The position numbers and the translations under genes were made by a program. From contig JAZKIX010000095.1 in the NCBI GenBank assembly GCA_040384645.1, forward strand, positions 1 through 8,601: a stretch of DNA of 8,601 nt, read 5' to 3'. The notes beneath the pieces are model-generated. The model saw only the letters and a list, made by a program, of their open reading frames with translations. It searched no databases and was not told where the DNA came from. Shown piece by piece: positions 1 to 7,045 of this stretch; the first letter of the stretch is position 1; every line of letters starts with the position of its first letter. Source of the DNA: JAZKIX01 sp040384645. GTDB taxonomy: Bacteria; Pseudomonadota; Gammaproteobacteria; Burkholderiales; Burkholderiaceae_D.

Positions 1-3000
1 CGAAGCCACCTGGCATCAGGTCGATCAAGGCGACGCTGGAGACGCTGCCGCGATTGAGAGAACGGAACTTCAGACGCACGGTGATTTCATCGCCGACGTT
101 GACGGTGGTGATGGCTTTGCCGGCGGCATCGACATATTCGCGCAAGACTTCCATGCCGGCACGTAATTCCGTCTTGGGTGCAGCCTTATCGAAACCGGTT
201 TCGGTGACGGCGTAGTAGCTGGCCAAGTTGCTATCGTTGGCGAAACGCAGCTTGGCGGTGCCGGCGCTAAATGCCACGCGTGGGATCAGGTTATTGGGCA
301 GCGCCAAGGGTTTGGCCTTGCCGCCGGCATCGATCTCGGTAATCGCCAACTTGCCTAAAGCGTCCGCACCCAGTGCGTTGGCATACGCATCGAGCGCCAT
401 GATCAGGTAAGCGCTTGACAAGGTGTTGAACTGACCGCCGCTGATCGGCTTGACTAGCGCCGTCATAACCGTCGGCGGCAAGTCTTTGACCCGCGCCGGG
501 AAGTGACGCGCCAGCAGGTACAACACTTGCGCATCGCGGATCAGTGGATCGTAATAATGCTCGTATCCGGCCGGCCCGCCGCGTTTGACCAGTTGTTCGA
601 CTTGCTTGTCGATCAGTTTGCTGGCGGCGCTTTCTTGTTTCAGCAATTGGTAGGACGCGGCGATATAGGCGCCGGTCAGGTCGGCTTGCCACTCTTTGGG
701 ATAACGTTTTTCCAGCGTCTCGCGCAAGGCGGTCAAAATCGGCGTAGTGATGACGGTCTGCGTGGTGAGCAAATAGGCGGCGTAAGCGCGGGTACGTAAT
801 TCCCATAGCGAATTGCCTGGGCTGGCGGCCAGCGCGCTGGCGTAATCGATGCCTTTTTGCAGCATGTCGGCTGGTACCGCCTCACCGCGTTCACGCGCTT
901 CCAGCATCAGGTGGACGGCGTAAATCGAGGCGAATTCATCGGCTTGTACCGAGGCGGTCCAGAGACCAAAGCCACCCTCGGCATTTTGCCGGGTGCGCAA
1001 GACGCGCATCGCTTCGCCGAAACTTCTGGCGGTTGGCAGGCTGACGCCGGCTTTGGCAAATTCTGGCCGCTTGCCAAGGATCAGGTTCGGCACTGCCTGG
1101 CTGATCAATTGCTCGGTACAGCTATGCTCAAAGCTGGCCAGATAACTCGACAATCCACCCGCCAGGACCAGCGGCAAGACCGATACGCCGGCTTCCAGCT
1201 GGCGATATTCGGCATACATATTGCGCGTGACCGGGACATCGACCGATCCTGTGAAACTGCCCATCGTCAGTTGGGTATAACGCGGTACCGCTGGCCGTAC
1301 CGAGACATCGGTGCTGAGCTTGGCGCTCTTGGCACCGAGGCTGCTGGTGAAGCTCAACGTGGCGGAACCGAGCAAGGCTGTCGGCCCATCAACTGCCTTG
1401 ATGCGGTAGCTGGTGACGCTTTCTTTCATTTCGCCGATAGTGATTTTTTGGGTATCGCTGCCAATCACTTGCAAATGCGGTGAGGTCTTGAGCGTCACCG
1501 TAACCGGTGCATCCTTGCCAGAACCGGCAACGTTATTGGCGATGCCGACACTAACATCGAACTCATCGCCCGGCGTCACCGCCAGCGGCGCATTGGGCGA
1601 AATCACAAAATCGCCGCGCACCGTGGTTTTGGTCTGCGCTACGCCGACGCTGCTGTCGTTGACGGCGACCGCCATCACCCGCATCGAACCGTTGAAATAT
1701 TCCGGTACTAGATAGCTGAATTCTTTCTCGCCATTGACATCGACAATGCCGGACCAGAACACCGCCGGCTTATCGTGCTTGCGCTTGAAGGGATTAAGAT
1801 GTTTGCCGAGTGCGCCTTCACCATCGCCGCCCGGAGCACTGGCGGCCATTAGCTTTTTAAATTCAGGCAAAATCAGGTCGAGGATTTGTGAAGTGCGCAC
1901 TTCCAGCATCCGCTTCTGGAAGAAGAAACCGAGCGGATCGGCCATCTTGTAACGCGCCACTTGCAATATGCCTTCATCCACCGCAAACACCACCACGCGG
2001 GTCGGCTGCGCCGCGGACACCGTCATTTTCAGGATCTGGCCAGGCTTGACCAGATCAGGCGTCTTCAGGGTCAGGTTATTGGTGCGTGCCGACAGGCTGG
2101 TGACAAAGGGCACCACGCCATAACTCAAGGGACTCATGAAAATTTCATCCGAACCGGGATCGCGGATGAACTGCACGCTGACATAGCCATTGCCTTCAAA
2201 CTCTTTCGGCAAGCGGATTTTTTGTACCGAGGCCAGCGTGTCTGCCTTGAACCATTGATGGGTAAATACCCTGTCACGTTCGATCGTGATCAGGCCGGAA
2301 CCGATATACGGCGCTTTGACGCTGATTTCGATTTCTTCGCCGGGCGCGTAGTCTTTTTTATTCAGGGTCAATTGCAGCTCGGCATTGCGTTCCAGGCTAC
2401 GTGTGACATTGCCTTTGCCGGCGACGGCGTATTCGATGCGGTTAAATTCCAGACCGTGCGCATCGCGGATGACGTAGGCGTAATTGCCCGGCGTCTCAGT
2501 CGCCAATGCCAGGTTGAAGCCGGCGGCGGGAATCGCCAGTGCCGATTCCTTGAGCATGATTTCTTTCTTGCGCGATTCATATTTATACGTGCCGTTGTCT
2601 TGCTTGCTCAAGACCGAGACGAATTTACGCTCGATCAATTGCAAGGTCAGCCCGTCAATCGCGTTCTTTTGCGCCTTGGGATTGAGTCCGATGATCGAGA
2701 CATTGCGCGCCGTCGCACGCGACACAAAATCGAGCGCGCCATCAGCCTTGAAGCCGACCAGATAGGGCAGTTCCGACACCAGCGTCGCCGCTTCTGCCGC
2801 CACGCCACGCCCGCCTTGCGCCTCGAAGGCGCGGGTCAACACGTGCAAGCGATAGGTCGCCTTGGTGTATTTTTCCAGCGCCAGATCAAACGTCGCATCG
2901 CCCTTGTCGTCGGTGGTCTGGTCGCCCAGTTTTTCGTTATAGCCATCCTTGGCGCGTTGCGGATCGTAGAATTTGTAATCGGGAAATGCCTTGAAGGCTG

Positions 3001-5770
3001 GGAAAGCCGGACTCAAGGTCAGCTCGGCTGTCACGCGCCGGTTTTCTGCCGGCGTGCCAAATAGATTTTGTGCATTGACGAAGGCTTTCAAGCCCTTTGG
3101 ACTGACCCAACCCTCGGTGGCATCGGCGGAAAATTTGGCCGTCACTTTCATCCGGTCTGGCTGGAATTCCTGCACCTTGACGCTGGTGCTACCAATCTGC
3201 GCACCTGCCTTGCCATCGCGCACCAGATACAGGTTGATGTTGTAGCTGCCGGTCGGCGCCGTTTCTTGCGTGGTGTAGGACAGCTCGACGAAGCCGCCAG
3301 CCGGTAATTTGATTTTTTCGCGTTTGACAGTCAAGCCGCGTGCATCCAGCACTTCCGCTTCCAGCGGCAAACCGACGATGCCATTGGCCCAACTGGCCGA
3401 TTTGACGATCATGCCGATATGCATGCTATCCCCGGGACGATAGATGCCGCGGTCGCTGAATAGGTAAGCGGTAAGTTGATCGGCCACTGCCGCATTCTTG
3501 ATGCCGCCGGTATCGAAGCGCGACATATCGAGACCGCGGTCCGAACGATCCAAGGGCATGAAACTCATATCGCCGGCTTTTTTGACTACCACCATCAAGG
3601 GCGCGCGTTCACGCGATAGACCGTCGATCTTGGCGAAATGGGCGCGCCCGGTGGCATCGGTGACTTGCGAGAACAGCGTCACGCCATTCTTCCCGACTAC
3701 CTCAACCGTGGCCGCTTCCACCGGTTTGCCGGTGTAGATCGATTGCACAAAATAGTCTTGCGAACCGTCCATCGATTTTTTCACCAAAATACCGAGATCG
3801 GTCACCAATACCAAGCGTTTATCCACCTTCGATTCGGGCGCGGCATTGTCGTCACCACCTTCACCGTCGCCTTCGCCGTCACCTTCGCTATGTTGCTCGC
3901 AATCGTCACCGCATTCGGTCTCTCCATCCGCTTCCTCTGCCGGCGCTTCGCCTGGCTGGCGTTGATTTTTTTCTTTGGCACGGGCCTCTCGGGCGTCTTT
4001 TTCTGGATCGTAACCAGTGACTGTCAGCAAGAACACACCGCGTCGTTCGCCGCTCTCGCTTTTCAGGTATTCGGCCATATCGACCGCTTCGTAATGCGCT
4101 TGCCCTTTCGCCAAATTCGGCAAAGGCACTTTGCGTTCGAAACGTTCGATCAAATTGTCTGGCCCAAAACGGTCATAAAATTCGGGACTGGCGTAATCAC
4201 CGCCGGCTTGCGAGACCAAGTGCTGCAATTGCCCCGGCAGGACGCGGCCGATTTCGATCTTGACGCCCGGCAGGTCGCGCACCAGCACGGCGACTTTCTT
4301 TTCGCCGCTCAAGGCCAGCAATGCACCTTGGCTAAGGATTTTCAGTTCTGAAGGAAAACGCGGCACTTGCAGGATGCGGCCATCGGTTTTGCCGAGCAAA
4401 TAGCCGCCGAATGACTTCACGCCTTTTTCAACTTGCACATACAGTTGGGCGCCGACATCGGCTTGATATTTGAAGCTGTGCAGCGCGGTATATTCTTGCT
4501 CAGCCGGTACCGGATCGAGTTTGAGGCGGGTCGCGCTCTTCAAGATTGCCGGTGTCACTTCAGCTTGGGTCCAGGCGTGCGGCTGGTCTTCGTTGCGATC
4601 TTCCGCCTTGGTGGCGGGATGGAATTTCGGCAACACCCAGGCGCTGACGGCCTTGCTCATCTCGCGCTCGTGCGTGATGGCAGACACTTCCAGCAACAAT
4701 ACCTGCTCCGGCTCATTCTTGTCGTTGGTCACCACTTGCGGCGTGACTTCCTTGACCGCCAGACTGTACAGGCCAGGCACCCGGATACTCTGTTTCAGTT
4801 CTTGTTCAAACGGCTTGCCGCCACGTCCCGCGCTGACGCCCTTGTCGAGTGCAAAGACGATGCTACTGTCGTCTTTGGGAATCGGCAACGGGTCTGAATG
4901 GACATAGGCGTTGAGCTTGAATTTGTCGTAGCTGACCGTGTATTTGGTGGTTTCGCGGCCGAGGCCCCACAAACCTTCGGACTGCTGTGCCAATTGGAAT
5001 TCGATCCGCTGTTCCAGCTCTACCGGATTGACGGCATGCGAAAAATTGATTTCGACTACGGCATTCTTGAGCACAGGATTGATCGGGTCTTGATAAAACT
5101 CGGCTTTCTTGATTTTTACAATAAATGCCGGCGCCACCATTGCGACATCCGATTGCGCCAGCCGTACTTCAGGCTTGAACAAGGTTTTTGCGAAGGTCAC
5201 CTTATATTCAGCACCCACCGGCCAGTCCTCCTTTGGGCTGAACGACAACTGCTTGTCGTCGTCCCAATGCCAACTGCCCGCCAGCGCCGGTGCAATGTCG
5301 ACACCAGACACGACATCCTTCCCTGCCAAAGCCAGTGGCGCAACCGATTCGCTAAATTTGACGACGAACGGTTTTGGCTTACGCGAGAATTCGTCTTCGG
5401 CCTCGATCTCGGTGCGGCCTGGAGCGACCAGTTCTACCGTCACTTCAACCGGCTTCGGCCGCGCCTGCCACCACGCATACGTGCGCCAGCCGCCATATGC
5501 CAGCAGGGTAATGATCAGCAAGGCGATCAATGATTTTTTGGGATCGGCACGCATTGCGCTGCCGGCACGTTGTACTGAGCGCCCGCTCCAGCGCGCCCAG
5601 CTTGGAGCCTGCCACTGAAATTGGCCAAACACCCGTTGCAGGACCCATGCGACACCACGCCAAATCGTCATCCATGCCAACACCAGCATGGCCCACAATG
5701 ATTTCAGAAAAGAAAAAGCGGCTTTAAATAAGCCGCCTTCATTGCGATTGTTCTCGATTCCGTCTTGCAT
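1..5770 (-). CDS. Thioester-type bacterial alpha-2-macroglobulin, membrane-anchored (C-terminus cut by window edge)
   Basis: Proteins of this family are periplasmic protease traps: a protease cuts a bait region, the protein changes shape, and an internal Cys-Gln thioester bonds to the attacker. One open frame runs from ATG at 5770 to the left edge, giving 1,923 codons without a stop. A GGGGA ribosome site lies about 5 bases before the ATG. Residues 80-98 (SLIALLIITLLAYGG, then aromatic residues) form a transmembrane helix after a basic stretch (RADPKK). A weaker Trp-rich hydrophobic stretch lies at 24-44. No Cys or lipobox occurs in the first 100 residues, unlike lipoprotein YfhM of E. coli. 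An acidic linker occupies about 605-645. The A2M_N motif YRPGD is at 777-781. VDEG at 1264-1267 begins the core strand before a likely bait loop (1301-1335). The thioester motif CTEQ is at 1551-1554 (bases 1109-1120), followed by an alpha-helical thioester domain. The last visible residues, DLMPGGF, fit the C-terminal macroglobulin domain. By comparison with YfhM about 90-100 residues are missing, so the whole protein is about 2,000 residues. In many bacteria the gene next to it is pbpC, which would lie beyond the left edge. Confidence 0.95.
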   Translation of the reverse strand, partial: MQDGIENNRNEGGLFKAAFSFLKSLWAMLVLAWMTIWRGVAWVLQRVFGQFQWQAPSWARWSGRSVQRAGSAMRADPKKSLIALLIITLLAYGGWRTYAWWQARPKPVEVTVELVAPGRTEIEAEDEFSRKPKPFVVKFSESVAPLALAGKDVVSGVDIAPALAGSWHWDDDKQLSFSPKEDWPVGAEYKVTFAKTLFKPEVRLAQSDVAMVAPAFIVKIKKAEFYQDPINPVLKNAVVEINFSHAVNPVELEQRIEFQLAQQSEGLWGLGRETTKYTVSYDKFKLNAYVHSDPLPIPKDDSSIVFALDKGVSAGRGGKPFEQELKQSIRVPGLYSLAVKEVTPQVVTNDKNEPEQVLLLEVSAITHEREMSKAVSAWVLPKFHPATKAEDRNEDQPHAWTQAEVTPAILKSATRLKLDPVPAEQEYTALHSFKYQADVGAQLYVQVEKGVKSFGGYLLGKTDGRILQVPRFPSELKILSQGALLALSGEKKVAVLVRDLPGVKIEIGRVLPGQLQHLVSQAGGDYASPEFYDRFGPDNLIERFERKVPLPNLAKGQAHYEAVDMAEYLKSESGERRGVFLLTVTGYDPEKDAREARAKEKNQRQPGEAPAEEADGETECGDDCEQHSEGDGEGDGEGGDDNAAPESKVDKRLVLVTDLGILVKKSMDGSQDYFVQSIYTGKPVEAATVEVVGKNGVTLFSQVTDATGRAHFAKIDGLSRERAPLMVVVKKAGDMSFMPLDRSDRGLDMSRFDTGGIKNAAVADQLTAYLFSDRGIYRPGDSMHIGMIVKSASWANGIVGLPLEAEVLDARGLTVKREKIKLPAGGFVELSYTTQETAPTGSYNINLYLVRDGKAGAQIGSTSVKVQEFQPDRMKVTAKFSADATEGWVSPKGLKAFVNAQNLFGTPAENRRVTAELTLSPAFPAFKAFPDYKFYDPQRAKDGYNEKLGDQTTDDKGDATFDLALEKYTKATYRLHVLTRAFEAQGGRGVAAEAATLVSELPYLVGFKADGALDFVSRATARNVSIIGLNPKAQKNAIDGLTLQLIERKFVSVLSKQDNGTYKYESRKKEIMLKESALAIPAAGFNLALATETPGNYAYVIRDAHGLEFNRIEYAVAGKGNVTRSLERNAELQLTLNKKDYAPGEEIEISVKAPYIGSGLITIERDRVFTHQWFKADTLASVQKIRLPKEFEGNGYVSVQFIRDPGSDEIFMSPLSYGVVPFVTSLSARTNNLTLKTPDLVKPGQILKMTVSAAQPTRVVVFAVDEGILQVARYKMADPLGFFFQKRMLEVRTSQILDLILPEFKKLMAASAPGGDGEGALGKHLNPFKRKHDKPAVFWSGIVDVNGEKEFSYLVPEYFNGSMRVMAVAVNDSSVGVAQTKTTVRGDFVISPNAPLAVTPGDEFDVSVGIANNVAGSGKDAPVTVTLKTSPHLQVIGSDTQKITIGEMKESVTSYRIKAVDGPTALLGSATLSFTSSLGAKSAKLSTDVSVRPAVPRYTQLTMGSFTGSVDVPVTRNMYAEYRQLEAGVSVLPLVLAGGLSSYLASFEHSCTEQLISQAVPNLILGKRPEFAKAGVSLPTARSFGEAMRVLRTRQNAEGGFGLWTASVQADEFASIYAVHLMLEARERGEAVPADMLQKGIDYASALAASPGNSLWELRTRAYAAYLLTTQTVITTPILTALRETLEKRYPKEWQADLTGAYIAASYQLLKQESAASKLIDKQVEQLVKRGGPAGYEHYYDPLIRDAQVLYLLARHFPARVKDLPPTVMTALVKPISGGQFNTLSSAYLIMALDAYANALGADALGKLAITEIDAGGKAKPLALPNNLIPRVAFSAGTAKLRFANDSNLASYYAVTETGFDKAAPKTELRAGMEVLREYVDAAGKAITTVNVGDEITVRLKFRSLNRGSVSSVALIDLMPGGF
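3836..3985 (-). other. Acidic low-complexity linker within the macroglobulin gene, with Gly-Glu-Gly-Asp repeats and a CxxxC
   Basis: Between the N-terminal macroglobulin domains and the segment that begins KRLVLVTDLGILVKKS lies a linker of about 45 residues (about 600-645). It starts with a charged AREARAKEKNQRQ stretch, passes through PGEAPAEEADGE, then has ECGDDCEQ (Cys620 and Cys624), then SEGDGEGDGEGGDD. The DNA has a matching short imperfect repeat of GGY-GAM codons. The composition predicts a disordered, strongly acidic segment. The frame stays open on both sides, so it is part of the protein and not a frameshift. A role as spacer, metal or cation binder, or disulfide-closed loop is only inference. 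Confidence 0.75.
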
Positions 5771-5999
5771 GTTAATCCCCGGCATTGTTATTCGACTAAG
5801 CTTTAGAGCTTAACTGAAGTACCGGCAATTTTGCGTGAAATATGGTGGGGAAAAGACAGAATATTTGCAGGCTGCTGCTGCGGACGGAATTTTTGCGTTT
5901 TTGCACGTTTTTGGGAGAATTAATACTCCACCGTGTATTTATTTTGACCCAATAAAACCGAGCGGGATAGCAGGTGTTTGTGCCTATACTCCCGATAAA
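5771..5999. other. Intergenic region and probable leader of the macroglobulin gene
   Basis: These 229 bp separate the DUF1289 stop codon from the macroglobulin start and contain no gene. Reading from the right, there is one copy of the intergenic repeat (5923-6002). A weak -10-like TATTAA follows on the minus strand (5920-5925). Next come three five-base T tracts on the plus strand (5890-5894, 5898-5902, 5908-5912). A 6-bp inverted repeat lies at 5797-5812, and last is the ribosome site before the ATG. No convincing -35 box is visible and no terminator with a T run was found. If TATTAA is used, the leader would be about 140 nt. Confidence 0.5.
5797..5812. repeat. Small inverted repeat (TAAGCT - TTAG - AGCTTA) upstream of the macroglobulin start
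   Basis: A perfect 6-bp inverted repeat with a four-base loop centred about 34 bp upstream of the ATG. It is AT-rich and has no T run after it, so it is not a terminator. It could be an operator half-site pair or a weak leader hairpin, or a chance palindrome. Confidence 0.3.
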
Positions 6000-6002
6000 C
6001 TA
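5923..6002 (-). repeat. Intergenic repeat, copy 1 (between the DUF1289 and macroglobulin genes)
   Basis: This element aligns by hand with 6957-7045 at roughly 70% identity. Shared blocks, on the plus strand, are ATACTCCAC, TTTTGAC, AATARAAC, GCGGGATA, AGGTG and TATAC followed by C-rich sequence. Two ATACTCC motifs start at 5923 and 5986, exactly 63 bp apart, as in the other copy. The right end overlaps the TAG stop of the DUF1289 gene (6000-6002). On the minus strand GGATAG (6005-6000) can pair with CTATCC (5970-5965). Its left edge overlaps a TATTAA -10-like box, so it may carry the macroglobulin promoter. Function is not known. Confidence 0.6.
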
Positions 6003-6227
6003 TCCTTTTCGCTTAGGATAACCTTCGGCTGTGATGCGTTCCCACACAATATCTTTTTCTGTCTTGCTCATCGAAACCCAATGCGCCACCTCGATCACGG
6101 TGCGGCCACAGCCGCGGCATACTTCGTCAAAGGTAGTCGAGCACACGGCAACGCAAGGGGAGTCCGCCCGTTCTGGCTTGTTTTGTTGCGCTGTGTTCTG
6201 TGGTTTGTTCTTATCGATGGGATTCAT
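6000..6227 (-). CDS. DUF1289 family protein, small four-cysteine protein
   Basis: A complete 75-residue protein. After a polar N-terminal tail of about 20 residues comes the family core SPCVAVCS (Cys25, Cys29), CRGCGRT (Cys37, Cys40), and then the IEVAHWVSMS segment. This CxxxC-x7-CxxC layout is the hallmark of DUF1289. The four cysteines could bind zinc or an iron-sulfur cluster, which is inference. No signal peptide or membrane segment is present, so the protein should be cytoplasmic. The ATG at 6227 is the only reasonable start upstream of the conserved core, but no clear Shine-Dalgarno sequence precedes it (TAGCTAGCCAGTA). The gene follows the DUF1415 gene after 83 bp with no terminator between them, so cotranscription is possible. 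Biological role unknown. Confidence 0.9.
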   Translation of the reverse strand: MNPIDKNKPQNTAQQNKPERADSPCVAVCSTTFDEVCRGCGRTVIEVAHWVSMSKTEKDIVWERITAEGYPKRKG

Positions 6228-6310
6228 TACTGGCTAGCTAGTTGGCGGCGCATTCAACGCAAGAGCCGCAGTTTACACCGCCCCCAATCTTCCAATTGAC
6301 CGTGGCCAAA
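6228..6310. other. Short spacer between the DUF1415 and DUF1289 genes
   Basis: Eighty-three bp without a gene. It holds an 8-bp palindrome CTAGCTAG (6234-6241) just before the DUF1289 start and a GCGGC/GCCGC inverted repeat (6245-6249 and 6265-6269) with a 15-base loop. No T run follows the inverted repeat on the minus strand, so I do not call it a terminator. No promoter was recognised. Confidence 0.4.
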
Positions 6311-6922
6311 TCAGCTCTTGCTATCCGTCAGGTTCGCTTGATTCGCCTGATTGATCAGAGCGCCATCTTGCATCAAATCCTGCCAGCCCTGATGCCCGAG
6401 CTTGCGCAGGGTATCGATGTTGTTAGCGTAAATATCGACCGTATCGGGAAAGGCATCGACTACCCGTTCAATGCTGTCTTCACGCAAGATATGCAGGATC
6501 GGATAAGGCGACCGGTTGGTGTAATTGTCGATATCGTCTGGCTCCGAACCGGCAAACTGGTATTGCGGGTGGAAGCTGGCAATCTGCAAGGTGCCGTCCA
6601 GTTCCAACTTTTCCAGCACTTCGTCGGCCACATCCAGAAAATCGTTGTAGTCGAGAAAATCAGTCAAGACATAGGGATGGATCAAGACCGTGGTATCGAT
6701 CTGCGCCGGCTTGGCCGCTGCCACGAAAGCCAGTTCCTGTGCCAGATCGTCTACTAGCTGCTCTTGCGTGCGCGCTGCGCTCACCACATAACGGATCTGG
6801 TTCTTAATCTGCACCGCTTTGGCAAATGGGCAGAGATTGAGGCCAATGACAGCCCGTTCGAGCCAGATTTTGGTGGCGCCAATGACGGCTTCTTCGGTTA
6901 ATGCAGCGGGCGAATTGGGCAT
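6311..6922 (-). CDS. DUF1415 family protein
   Basis: A complete 203-residue cytoplasmic protein of the DUF1415 family, recognised by the N-terminal block WLERAVIGLNLCPFAK (residues 20-35, with Cys31) and by later blocks TTVLIHPYVLTDFLDYNDFL, QIASFHPQYQFAG and NRSPYPILHILRE. Length fits the family. The frame could start at 6967, adding 15 residues, but a TATAAT box lies inside that extension (6954-6959). I therefore chose the ATG at 6922, which has AAAGG about 6 bases upstream. Transcription from that box would give a leader of roughly 25 nt. The C-terminus ends in a short NQANQAN repeat and is probably flexible. The gene lies between aceB and the DUF1289 gene on the same strand. No enzymatic activity can be assigned from the sequence. 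Confidence 0.9.
   Translation of the reverse strand: MPNSPAALTEEAVIGATKIWLERAVIGLNLCPFAKAVQIKNQIRYVVSAARTQEQLVDDLAQELAFVAAAKPAQIDTTVLIHPYVLTDFLDYNDFLDVADEVLEKLELDGTLQIASFHPQYQFAGSEPDDIDNYTNRSPYPILHILREDSIERVVDAFPDTVDIYANNIDTLRKLGHQGWQDLMQDGALINQANQANLTDSKS
6332..6352 (-). repeat. 9-bp tandem repeat encoding Asn-Gln-Ala near the DUF1415 C-terminus
   Basis: The minus strand reads AATCAGGCG then AATCAAGCG then AAC, that is two and a third imperfect 9-bp units in frame, giving NQANQAN just before the stop. It may vary in copy number between strains by slippage without breaking the frame. It lies outside the conserved blocks of the family. Confidence 0.6.
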
Positions 6923-6953
6923 TGGCGACCTTTGGGGATGGGAAAATGGGCAA

Positions 6954-6959
6954 ATTATA
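6954..6959 (-). promoter_or_regulatory. Candidate -10 box TATAAT for the DUF1415 gene
   Basis: On the minus strand the sequence GGAGTATAATTTGCCC contains a perfect TATAAT 31 bases upstream of the chosen ATG at 6922. The -35 position is poor: GTCAAA at 6982-6977 with a 17-bp spacer matches only three of six bases. The box overlaps the left edge of intergenic repeat copy 2, whose ATACTCC motif is the complement of GGAGTAT. This suggests, by inference, that a regulator bound to that motif would control the promoter. Confidence 0.5.
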
Positions 6960-7045
6960 CTCCACACAGTATTATTTTTGACGTAATAGAACTGCGCGGG
7001 ATAAGGTGCATTTTCGCATATACCCCCCTTATAACTTACAAACTA
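6957..7045 (-). repeat. Intergenic repeat, copy 2 (between aceB and the DUF1415 gene)
   Basis: Counterpart of the element at 5923-6002. ATAC motifs start at 6957 and 7020, again 63 bp apart. The conserved centre is TTTTTGACGTAATAGAAC then GCGGGATA. It ends at the TAG stop of aceB (7043-7045), just as copy 1 ends at the DUF1289 stop. On the minus strand ATAAGG (7032-7027) can pair with CCTTAT (7006-7001), with TGC/GCA able to pair inside. No T run follows, so it is not a standard terminator. It carries the TATAAT box of the next gene at its left edge. Confidence 0.6.

Noticed and set aside
1961..3064. A 367-codon plus-strand open frame, and others of 150-240 codons, opposite the macroglobulin gene
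   Set aside because: They lie entirely antisense to a continuous, clearly homologous 1,923-codon frame. Their translations show no recognisable domain and look like shadow frames of a GC-biased gene.
3846..3890. Short repeated units as a CRISPR-like or microsatellite locus
   Set aside because: The units are codon-sized GGY/GAM repeats that stay in frame within the macroglobulin gene and have no spacers, so they are a low-complexity coding tract.
5944..5972. Plus-strand promoter in the repeats (TTGACC or TTGACG with 17 bp to a -10 position)
   Set aside because: The -35 match is good, but the -10 positions read ATAGCA and ATAAGG, which are poor, and no plus-strand gene follows either copy.
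6245..6269. GCGGC/GCCGC inverted repeat as a terminator after the DUF1415 gene
   Set aside because: The stem is only five bp with a 15-base loop and no T run follows on the minus strand.
6923..6967. Upstream ATG at 6967 as the start of the DUF1415 protein
   Set aside because: The extra 15 residues precede the conserved family region, contain the likely -10 box of the gene, and have no better ribosome site than the ATG at 6922.
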